11,966 nucleotides of DNA from Entamoeba histolytica HM-1:IMSS (taxonomy: Eukaryota > Evosea > Mastigamoebida > Endamoebidae). The stretch's first letter is position 1; every line of letters starts with the position of its first letter. Of this stretch, positions 1 through 7,948 are shown in pieces. The notes beneath the pieces are model-generated. The model was not told the origin of the DNA and did not search any database. It saw only the letters and a program-made list of their open reading frames with translations. Where the stretch lies: positions 1 through 11,966 of the forward strand of contig NW_001915247.1 in the NCBI RefSeq assembly GCF_000208925.1, written 5' to 3'. A program made the translations under genes and the position numbers.

Positions 1-3000
1 TATTTATTTGTTCTTCTTCTTTACTTTCTTCTTTACTCTCTTCAACTTCTTCTCCTTCTGAAAAGACTTTCAAATTTCTCCTTCTTTCTAAGTAAACATA
101 CACAGCATAAACAATGATAACAACAACAATCACAATCAATGCTATGACAAAAATAACCATAACTCCAATTGTCCATTTAGGAAATTCTGTATTTTTAACA
201 TATCCTGCAAGTCTGTCTTCTGGACATACAATGTCTTTATCTTCAAGATTTGTTAATACTATGCCATGACATGCTACTTTGAATTGATATGAATCTCCTT
301 CTTCTTTTCTACTTCTGCTATTTGAAATTTTATTTATTTGATATTCTTCTACTTTTATTTCATTTTCTTTTGGTAATCTCATGACTACTAACAATGTTTT
401 ACTTCCTGTTTCTTCATAATAAACATTGATGACACTCTTCTTTATTGTTGTCATTGTCTTTCCTCCAATTTCATCTCCAATATTCAAATTAGCACTGTTA
501 TTGTTTATTGGTTTGATTGTAATTATTGCATCAGTGAAATCAACATCATCAGTCAGAATATCAATGTATGTATGTTCAATGTCAATCTTTTGTTCTTTAA
601 AATTGGCTTCTTTATTGATATTCAAATATCCATTTGATGTAACTTCTACATTAACTCCTTCAATTCTACCTATTGTCAATTCTCCAGTGTCAATAACAAC
701 ACTTGAATATGTTCCATTACCTACTATCTCTTCTATATAACTTTTCTCGTTATTATTACTTTTAAGTGTCATTACAACTTCTTTCATTTTATCTCCTTTA
801 ATATTCATTCTACTTATACTACAATTGCTCATAGTAAGTGTTGATGTTCCTGAAACCTCTACTCGACTAATTTTCACATCTTCTCCTCTAATTTGATCTT
901 CTGATATCTTCAATCCTTCATATTTTTCATTTGATGGCAATTTGTATATTACACTTGTTGTTGCTGAAAAATCAATTATACACTTATCTCCTGAACATGG
1001 ACATGTTTTTCTTTCCCATTCTACTTCCGTAGTTATATTTTCTTTGTTTTCTATATTTGAACACGCTAGTTCTTGAACATTTGCTTCAACTCCTTTTGGA
1101 CATGCAGATAAGATATATCGTTGTGAATCAAGAACTACTCCACTTGAACCTATTAATGTGATTCGTTCAATGTCATTGTTTCGTATTAAATTAAAGCATT
1201 TATCTCCTTTATTCTCTCCAACTATGTTCACAGTAATATTTTCAATATTCACATCTCCTCCATTTTCTATAACAATAATATCTTCATCACTCCTATTTCC
1301 TTCTATTTCTATTATTGCATTTTTGATATTAATGTTATTAACATATCCATCTTCTTTAATTCCTCCTTTCATTATTATTTTCCCTTTTTCTCCAATTTTT
1401 ATTATTCCTCCTGTTATGAAAATACCTCTTTCTTTCACTTCTTCATTTCCTTCTACTTCAACCAATGGCTTATTACTTTCACTAAATGTAATCTTGTTAT
1501 TAACCTCTATTTGTCCTCCTGTAACTTCAATTCTTCTTGTAAAGCTGTTATCTGTTTCTAATGATAATGTTCCTTTACTCATTGTAATAGAATCAACATT
1601 TAACGTCACTCCTGTGATTCTCATTCTTTTGTCTTCTCCATCTGTTATTTCATAAATGTTTATTGGGAATTTTGATTCAATTATAGTCTCATTGATATTC
1701 ATGCTATAAACACTTGAAACAGATTGCATTACAATACGTTCTCCATAGTTAGTTATTTTTTCTATCAACGAATTACTTACAGGATCATTGAATGTACATT
1801 CATTCTCATTCTCACAATCAAATATACATTCTTGTTTACTTATAAGTGAATATGTGCAATAACATCCAGTAGGAAGTTTATTTTCTTGTTTATATGAGCA
1901 TCTAATAGGTGGACAATTATATGTTGTGGTATCTGTTTTACATTCTTGAAGAACAATTCCTCCACATTCTATCAACTTCACTTTCTCATTAGAATTGGTG
2001 ATACTTCTAATCTTAAATGATATTTCTCCATTGTTAATTTGATCTTGTTGATGTGAAATAAGTGAAGTACATGTTTCACTTGGTTCATGATTTGATTCAT
2101 AATTGAATTGTGAGATACTTGCTATGTTATTTGGTGATGATAACTCAAATGTTCCTGATTTGTATGTAACTTTGTCAATATCAAATGAATTGTCTGATTT
2201 GATTATTGACCCTTCTAGAATAAGTTCATTAAAGACATTAATTCCTAATAACTTGATATTTCCTGCTTTCCCTTTCAAATGGAATTGTGTGTTATAAATT
2301 CCATCTAAATGTACTTCCATTTTTCCATTACTCTTATCAAGTACATTAATGTATGTTTCTTTCTGTGAATCTTTAACACGGATGTTCGATTCTGTTATTA
2401 CCAAATTAACAACATTATCAATTGATGTTGTTTCAATATAGATTGTACATTCATTAGAACATGTGACAGTATTGTTTTTCGAGTCACTACGAATGTAATA
2501 ACTTCCTCCTTTGATATTAATATTTGCATCTCCTTTTGAAATTTCAATAATATCATATCCATTAGTAGCTTCACTATTATCTTCAAATGTTAATTCACCA
2601 TCTTTACTTATTGAATATATGTATTGTTGTTTCCATTTTTTACCTGTTTGATGTTGACAATTAGTAGTATCAGTACATGTGTATGGAAGTGGACATGTAT
2701 AATAACTTGATTCTGCAATATATACATACATTGTGCCTTGACATGCAAAATATACATTACTTGGTAGATTTGTATTGCCATTTATTGAATGATTTAATTG
2801 GATTAATGGAACATTTGTAGTGATACTATTGGTATTTGTTATATTCATTGTTGTGAATGTGAGTGTATCAGAAATAATAAGTGGAAGAGTAGATGGACTA
2901 ATAGACTTAAATTGAATAGAACTTGTTGTTAATTTATCTTTTGTTATAATTCTTGAACTTATGTCATCAAGAATAAGAGATGAAATAACAACATCATTCT

Positions 3001-6000
3001 CTATGCTAATCTTACTATTTTCTTTAATTTCAATCTTAATATTTGATTTACTTTTATCAGTATTAATAGTTCCTACATAAACATCTTTAGATCCTATTAT
3101 AATATTATTTGATGTCTCACTTGTAATTATTTCATCAATTTGAAAATCACTATGAATTTCTATGTTTTTCTTCATTACCATTCTATTTAATTGTGTACTT
3201 CCTGTGAAACTAATTGAACAATCATTTGACATTTTAACTTCTTTATATACTCCATCAAATCCTTGAACATTAATTTTATCATCAGAATTTGTTGTTAAAA
3301 CGAGAGGAAGATTATTATTAGGACATAATGATGGAAGTGTGTATGTTTGTGAATCTGAAACATCAATACTTGTTGATTTAGTAATTTCACATTGTTCAAT
3401 TTTTGGAATTAATGAACCACTACATCCTTTATAAAATATATTAGTTTCTTGAGTTGCTCCTTCAATTTCAACATTACTCAATGTTCCAATTACATTTCTT
3501 AAATTACAAACGTAAACACATGTTGTTGGTATATTTGAAATGGTTATGCCAGTAAATGAACTATGAATATTGAATATACTGTTATTTACGTTTTGATATG
3601 TTTTAGAATCTTGTACATTCAATTTGTTAATTGAGATAGAAGTAACAGTTGATGTACATTCAAATTTAGTTTTCATAATAGTCATTTCATTAACAGAAAT
3701 ACTTCCATAAATTGTAATTGTTCTTATTGTATTAGTGTCTGTATTTTTAAAGATAACTGAACCATCCTTAGCATTAATTGATGTAAGAGTTATGTCTTGT
3801 TTAGTGTTAATCGTGAATGTACCATTTTCAACATTAATTGATGGTGTTGAAACATCACTAGATTGAGTAATTGTACCAATAACATTTCCATCTTCTATTG
3901 TTAAATCTAGTGGAATTTTAGTAACTGTGAATAGACCATTCAATGTTAAATCATTCAACCCAGTTGGAAGAGTGATTGAAACAGAAGTACTTAACGAATT
4001 TATTATTTTTAATTTTTGTGCATGAACTTTTGTAAGATCAATTGATGTTGTTTTTGTTTTGTCATTAATATAAATTATTCCAGAACATGGAATATCACTA
4101 GTTGTACATGGATTTAATTCCAATTTATTGTCTGAATATGTCGTTTCAAAAGTGATTGGTTGGCAAACATAATCATTTCCTTTTTCTTTTTTGCTGAAAA
4201 TAACAGTATCATTACATTTACTAATACAGTCTTTTGGAATATTAGTTATTTTAGAATGTGATTTAACAACAATGTTTTTAGTAGTATCAACAGTAAATGT
4301 ATTAGAATTATCAAGGTTAAATATAACTTCATCATTTAATGAAGTTGTTAATTTTGGACTGCATTCTTTAATATCTATATTAACATTATTAACTGATGCA
4401 CTGACACTTGTTGTTGTTGATTTGATTGTTACATGTGAGCTAGTTGCAATTATAACATTATTAAATCCTGATATTATAGATTGTGAATAAACAGTAACAG
4501 TCTCTGTTTTTCCATGTCCATTAATAGTTATTTCAGTTGTACTATCACCAAATACAGATATTGAATGATCAGAAGTTGATTCAATTGAAATTACACCACT
4601 TAATCCTGAAATATACGTATCTACTCCAATATCAAATTTCTTCATTCCAGATGCAATAACATTCGGTGATTCAATTTGAATTAATGTATTTCCATCAGTA
4701 CATTTATGAGACTCTGGATTAAGATATGATGTTTGTTTGTTTAATTCAATATTTTTATCAGTAATTGTATAACATTTATATGTTGGTTGTTTGTTATCAT
4801 CAGTGCTTTGAGTAAGATATGAATTAACAGGAATAACTTTACTATCTGTAAATGTGCATTCTTTATTATAATTTAAGAAATGTTCAGGAATTTTATTGTT
4901 GTTATCAGTGGTTGTTGTTGTTGTTACTTTAAATGATTTAAATATAAATTCATTTCCACTTACAAATGAAAGTGTACCTGTTGTAAAATCAACATTATTA
5001 CCACTAATCTTACCTGTTCCAAATGTTGTTGATTCTGTAATAGTGATACTATTTCCAGTAACTGTTAGATTGCCACTTGTAGTAAGTGATTTTGCTTTAA
5101 TATCTCCTGAAATAGTCATTGAATTTAAAATAAGTGGTGTATCTGTGTCAATTCCATTACAATTACCATATACTGTAAGTGTTTTATCTTTATTACTTTC
5201 ATCTTTTGCTTTATTTACAATTTTAACTTTATCAACATTAAGAATAAGATTTTTTGTTTGTCCAGTAAGATGAATAGTAGATCCTCCATTATAAGTTGAT
5301 TTAATAGTATAATTAATTGATTCAGATGTTACACTAGAGTCAGTATTTAATTCAATATAACAATCAGATGTTTTACATTCTATCAACTCATGTTCATATT
5401 TAAGTGTTAATTTAGTTGATTCTGTGTTAGAATTAGTACTAATAATCTTTGTTGGTAACTTTTTAGAATTGCATTCATCTTCTTTATCTGTACATACAGA
5501 ATAATAGTCATGATATAATAAACATGTTATTTTACTTTCTTCATCACTCAATTTTGAAGTAAATAACATTTTTCCATCACATGAAAGTATTTGTTGTTGA
5601 TTATTACCAGTAAATGTGATATGATTATTTAATCCATCAAGTAATAATGCTGGAATATCTTGACTTAAAGATGATTCGAGTTTAGAAACAGTTAGTTTAA
5701 GAGAGTATTTATTTCCATTATTAATTATAGAAAGTAAAGTTGATTTTACTTTCATAGTTTCAATAGTAATTTCAACTGGTTTTTCATTTGTATTTTCATT
5801 TGTAACAGTAATTAATCTATCTTTATTTCCATATTCAAACTCTTTCAATGTTAATTCAAAACAAGTACTAATATTATTGTTTACTGAATATGCTTTGAAT
5901 GAACTAGTTGTTATTAATGGTAAATTAGATGTAAGTTTATTTACACTTCCTCCAATATAAATTGACTGTAATTTATCTACACCTGTCAATGAAATTGTAT

Positions 6001-7903
6001 TTGAATTATCTTGACTATTTGATATTTTAGTAACATCTTTAATATTATCTTGAATATTTGATATTTTAGTAACATCTTTAATACTAACAGTGTTTGAAGT
6101 TGAATCAACTATTAACTTTTCTTTTAAGTCATTTCTTCCTTTTAAAGTGACTGTGTTTATTGATGATGATACAACATAAACACATTCTGCACGAGTATTG
6201 TCAGTAGTAGAAATTGGATTAACATCATCTTTATTAAGTGAACATGGACATTCTACAGCAGTGAATTGCCCATCAAACGAATTATCATCATTTTTATCAA
6301 TTGAACACAAGACTGTTTTATTCATTGTTGTTTCTCCTGTTTTCATCACTCTAACAACTTGTCCTTTCTCTGTAGAAAGCACTGCCTCCTTTGGTGATTC
6401 TGTTCTTTGTTTATTACCAATTGTAATTGAATCAAGAGAGTCACTTGCAATAAAGTCACAATAATCAGGTTCTGTATTTTCACAACTTCCAGTAATATCT
6501 GTAACTGTTATTTTGCTATTCTTTTGTAATATAATATAACGAGAAGATGAAACCGAAACACCAGGAAATGAAATGGTTGAAGAAGTTGCAGTAAATGTCT
6601 TTTTATTATCCGAAGTTGCTTTGAGTTTATTACTAGTACGAGACGCACTTGTTTTCAATTTATTTTTATTTTCATCTTCATATGTTACTGAATCTGTTAC
6701 TGTCAGTTTCATATCAGTTGGATTTAAATCTCCTATTTTCATTGTTTTTAATTTCAATTCTGGATTTTCTTTTGCTTCTTTTAATTCTGGATTTTCTTTT
6801 GTTTGACCTGTTATTTCAATAGTACTACTAGATTCTGTTAATGATTTAAATGACAAAGATTCTCCAAGTGTGTATTTTTGTCCCGGTGTTAAAGTAAGTG
6901 TATATTCTGTGAGATCAGTAAAATCTTGACAATCAGACTCCTTAAAATTTAACTTTTTTATTGTTTTTTCCTTATCTTTTAATGTACAAGTACAAGTTTT
7001 ATCTGTTCCAATTCTATAGTATGTACCACATTTATTTGATGAAACGCCACCATTATTCAAATTTTCATCTGACTGTGTTGTATAGACACATACTGAATTT
7101 GAATCACATGTACCAGAAACTCCAGTGACTTTAATGAATGAAACTGTAACAGAACTATCCATTTCTACTGTCATACTTTTTTGTGAATCTGAATTTTGTT
7201 TTCGTAAACCAGCCTTAATAACAGCATTCTCTTGTTTTGTATCTTCATCTTCTTTAACAGTTACAACAACATCTTTTTGTTGTTTCAAATTAATTGAACT
7301 AATATTTTTTTGTAAAGTTACTGTGCAATTTTTTGTGGGTTGAACAGTTTTCCAATTCTGATTAATTGTAAGCATAGAACTAAAACAATCATCAACAAGA
7401 TTCATTTTAGAATAATCAGTAATAGAATCACAATCAATCTCTGAATATTTGTTATGTGTTCTTGTACAATCACATTTCTCTGATTCAGAATGTCCATTTT
7501 TATACGCTCTGTAATAATCACACTTTTTCTTTGAAAGTGTTTGAGGAATACTATTTTCATGTTTAGCATAATAAAGAATTCCATTATTTGTTTCTGTTGT
7601 ATCAACTTCTTCAACTTTTATTTCAGTTTCAATAATCAGTGGACAACTATTTGATAATTTAAGTTTTTTAATTGTTCTTTTTCCTGTTAATGTGAGTTTT
7701 GTACATGAGCCAATAGTAAAACTATCAATATTTGTATTTTCATTGTTCTCTTCAAGATTAACTTTAATTTCACCAGTTGTTAATGTATTATCAAATGAAA
7801 CATTATTACAATCACTCTTAACTGTAAAATCACTTGAGTTTATTAAACAATCTTTTGACATACAAGAACAAATAAAAAGGATAAGTATATTAATAATAAT
7901 CAT
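1..7903 (-). CDS. Giant type I transmembrane surface protein, C-terminal end cut by window edge
   Basis: No family recognised. The frame runs from an ATG at 7901-7903 to the left edge, giving 2634 codons. I read it through without a stop or need for an intron, and spot checks of the frame at about ten sites agree. An in-frame TAA lies three codons before the start. Residues 1-16 form a hydrophobic signal peptide (MIIINILILFICSCMS). The ectodomain (about 17-2576) is rich in Ser, Thr, Asn, Ile and Val, has many N-glycosylation sequons, and repeats short patterns such as ITITGN or VNIENI every 10-25 residues, suggesting beta-strands and possibly a beta-solenoid. Cys-X-Cys clusters recur near residues 144-146, 304-306, 552-554, 2014-2016 and 2301-2303. 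A membrane helix (2577-2605) is followed by RRR and an acidic Glu/Lys tail. By inference it sits in the plasma membrane with its ectodomain outside, perhaps in adhesion or surface coating. It lacks the length and pattern expected of the Gal/GalNAc lectin subunits. Confidence 0.9.
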   Translation of the reverse strand, partial: MIIINILILFICSCMSKDCLINSSDFTVKSDCNNVSFDNTLTTGEIKVNLEENNENTNIDSFTIGSCTKLTLTGKRTIKKLKLSNSCPLIIETEIKVEEVDTTETNNGILYYAKHENSIPQTLSKKKCDYYRAYKNGHSESEKCDCTRTHNKYSEIDCDSITDYSKMNLVDDCFSSMLTINQNWKTVQPTKNCTVTLQKNISSINLKQQKDVVVTVKEDEDTKQENAVIKAGLRKQNSDSQKSMTVEMDSSVTVSFIKVTGVSGTCDSNSVCVYTTQSDENLNNGGVSSNKCGTYYRIGTDKTCTCTLKDKEKTIKKLNFKESDCQDFTDLTEYTLTLTPGQKYTLGESLSFKSLTESSSTIEITGQTKENPELKEAKENPELKLKTMKIGDLNPTDMKLTVTDSVTYEDENKNKLKTSASRTSNKLKATSDNKKTFTATSSTISFPGVSVSSSRYIILQKNSKITVTDITGSCENTEPDYCDFIASDSLDSITIGNKQRTESPKEAVLSTEKGQVVRVMKTGETTMNKTVLCSIDKNDDNSFDGQFTAVECPCSLNKDDVNPISTTDNTRAECVYVVSSSINTVTLKGRNDLKEKLIVDSTSNTVSIKDVTKISNIQDNIKDVTKISNSQDNSNTISLTGVDKLQSIYIGGSVNKLTSNLPLITTSSFKAYSVNNNISTCFELTLKEFEYGNKDRLITVTNENTNEKPVEITIETMKVKSTLLSIINNGNKYSLKLTVSKLESSLSQDIPALLLDGLNNHITFTGNNQQQILSCDGKMLFTSKLSDEESKITCLLYHDYYSVCTDKEDECNSKKLPTKIISTNSNTESTKLTLKYEHELIECKTSDCYIELNTDSSVTSESINYTIKSTYNGGSTIHLTGQTKNLILNVDKVKIVNKAKDESNKDKTLTVYGNCNGIDTDTPLILNSMTISGDIKAKSLTTSGNLTVTGNSITITESTTFGTGKISGNNVDFTTGTLSFVSGNEFIFKSFKVTTTTTTDNNNKIPEHFLNYNKECTFTDSKVIPVNSYLTQSTDDNKQPTYKCYTITDKNIELNKQTSYLNPESHKCTDGNTLIQIESPNVIASGMKKFDIGVDTYISGLSGVISIESTSDHSISVFGDSTTEITINGHGKTETVTVYSQSIISGFNNVIIATSSHVTIKSTTTSVSASVNNVNIDIKECSPKLTTSLNDEVIFNLDNSNTFTVDTTKNIVVKSHSKITNIPKDCISKCNDTVIFSKKEKGNDYVCQPITFETTYSDNKLELNPCTTSDIPCSGIIYINDKTKTTSIDLTKVHAQKLKIINSLSTSVSITLPTGLNDLTLNGLFTVTKIPLDLTIEDGNVIGTITQSSDVSTPSINVENGTFTINTKQDITLTSINAKDGSVIFKNTDTNTIRTITIYGSISVNEMTIMKTKFECTSTVTSISINKLNVQDSKTYQNVNNSIFNIHSSFTGITISNIPTTCVYVCNLRNVIGTLSNVEIEGATQETNIFYKGCSGSLIPKIEQCEITKSTSIDVSDSQTYTLPSLCPNNNLPLVLTTNSDDKINVQGFDGVYKEVKMSNDCSISFTGSTQLNRMVMKKNIEIHSDFQIDEIITSETSNNIIIGSKDVYVGTINTDKSKSNIKIEIKENSKISIENDVVISSLILDDISSRIITKDKLTTSSIQFKSISPSTLPLIISDTLTFTTMNITNTNSITTNVPLIQLNHSINGNTNLPSNVYFACQGTMYVYIAESSYYTCPLPYTCTDTTNCQHQTGKKWKQQYIYSISKDGELTFEDNSEATNGYDIIEISKGDANINIKGGSYYIRSDSKNNTVTCSNECTIYIETTSIDNVVNLVITESNIRVKDSQKETYINVLDKSNGKMEVHLDGIYNTQFHLKGKAGNIKLLGINVFNELILEGSIIKSDNSFDIDKVTYKSGTFELSSPNNIASISQFNYESNHEPSETCTSLISHQQDQINNGEISFKIRSITNSNEKVKLIECGGIVLQECKTDTTTYNCPPIRCSYKQENKLPTGCYCTYSLISKQECIFDCENENECTFNDPVSNSLIEKITNYGERIVMQSVSSVYSMNINETIIESKFPINIYEITDGEDKRMRITGVTLNVDSITMSKGTLSLETDNSFTRRIEVTGGQIEVNNKITFSESNKPLVEVEGNEEVKERGIFITGGIIKIGEKGKIIMKGGIKEDGYVNNINIKNAIIEIEGNRSDEDIIVIENGGDVNIENITVNIVGENKGDKCFNLIRNNDIERITLIGSSGVVLDSQRYILSACPKGVEANVQELACSNIENKENITTEVEWERKTCPCSGDKCIIDFSATTSVIYKLPSNEKYEGLKISEDQIRGEDVKISRVEVSGTSTLTMSNCSISRMNIKGDKMKEVVMTLKSNNNEKSYIEEIVGNGTYSSVVIDTGELTIGRIEGVNVEVTSNGYLNINKEANFKEQKIDIEHTYIDILTDDVDFTDAIITIKPINNNSANLNIGDEIGGKTMTTIKKSVINVYYEETGSKTLLVVMRLPKENEIKVEEYQINKISNSRSRKEEGDSYQFKVACHGIVLTNLEDKDIVCPEDRLAGYVKNTEFPKWTIGVMVIFVIALIVIVVVIIVYAVYVYLERRRNLKVFSEGEEVEESKEESKEEEQIN
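89..175 (-). other. Transmembrane helix of the giant surface protein
   Basis: Residues 2577-2605 start at a Trp (WTIGVMVIFVIALIV) and continue as Ile/Val-rich sequence to YVYL, with no charged residue. The basic stop-transfer stretch RRR follows at 2607-2609. With the signal peptide this gives a type I topology. The cytoplasmic part visible here is about 29 residues, contains repeated EESKEE-like acidic units, and reaches the window edge without a stop. A GPI anchor is unlikely because a charged tail follows the helix. Confidence 0.88.
1215..1530 (-). other. Gly/Ile-rich beta-solenoid-like repeat segment in the giant protein
   Basis: About residues 2125-2230 show the clearest short-period repeats of the protein: units such as IEVTGGQIEV, IFITGGIIKIG, IIMKGGI and NINIKNAIIEIEG. 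Alternating Ile/Val with turns of Gly-Gly, Asn or Asp is typical of right-handed parallel beta-helices and related solenoids. The fold is inferred from pattern only. This segment is richer in Glu, Lys and Gly than the Ser/Thr-rich middle of the protein. Confidence 0.5.
6005..6082 (-). repeat. 39-bp tandem duplication in the coding sequence
   Basis: Two adjacent 39-base copies (6005-6043 and 6044-6082) differ clearly at one internal base. They are in frame and encode two copies of a 13-residue unit, IKDVTKISN(I/S)QDN, at residues 608-633. The single difference changes Ile to Ser. The near identity suggests a recent slippage or duplication event that kept the frame. Confidence 0.9.
6756..6809 (-). 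repeat. 27-bp direct repeat in the coding sequence
   Basis: Two neighbouring 27-base units begin at 6756 and 6783 and share their first 19 bases exactly. In the protein they give KENPELKEA followed by KENPELKLK, around residues 365-383. This lysine- and glutamate-rich stretch differs from the Ser/Thr-rich surroundings and may be a flexible linker. Confidence 0.8.
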
Positions 7904-7931
7904 ATAAGATTAACTATGTATAAGATTAACT
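7903..7931 (-). repeat. Short direct repeat spanning leader and start codon of the giant gene
   Basis: On the coding strand the 13-mer AGTTAATCTTATA occurs twice, 16 bases apart, at 7919-7931 and 7903-7915. The copy nearer the gene supplies the A of the start ATG. It lies in or next to the expected short 5' leader, so it may result from slippage or be a regulatory or initiator duplication. Confidence 0.75.
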
Positions 7932-7938
7932 TTTTTAG

Positions 7939-7948
7939 TTATTATATA
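7939..7948 (-). promoter_or_regulatory. Probable TATA-like element of the giant gene
   Basis: The coding strand reads TATATAATAA, 36-45 bases before the start codon. This spacing fits the Entamoeba core promoter, where a TATA-like word lies about 30 bases before the transcription start and leaders are short. The match to the consensus TATTTAAA is loose, and no clear GAAC element was found between it and the ATG. Confidence 0.4.

Noticed and set aside
426..740. Plus-strand frame of 104 codons, and similar ones at 2103-2297, 4191-4490, 4896-5273, 6198-6464, 6573-6806, 7125-7343 and 7692-7907
   Set aside because: All lie inside the giant minus-strand gene, have biased hydrophobic composition and no promoter or family features.
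1158..1655. Open plus-strand frame of 165 codons opposite the giant gene
   Set aside because: It is antisense to a repeat-rich coding stretch, gives an Ile/Ser/Leu/Pro-biased peptide with no domain, and exists because the opposite frame lacks the complementary triplets.
2398..2586. Minus-strand frames of 62 codons here and 70 codons at 7402-7614
   Set aside because: They are out of phase with the giant gene that covers them and show no protein-like features.
1..7903. Identity as a Gal/GalNAc lectin subunit or a BspA-like leucine-rich-repeat protein
   Set aside because: The protein is about twice the length of the lectin heavy subunit. It lacks dense CXXC arrays like those of the intermediate subunit and transmembrane kinases. 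No LxxLxLxxN leucine-rich repeat was seen.
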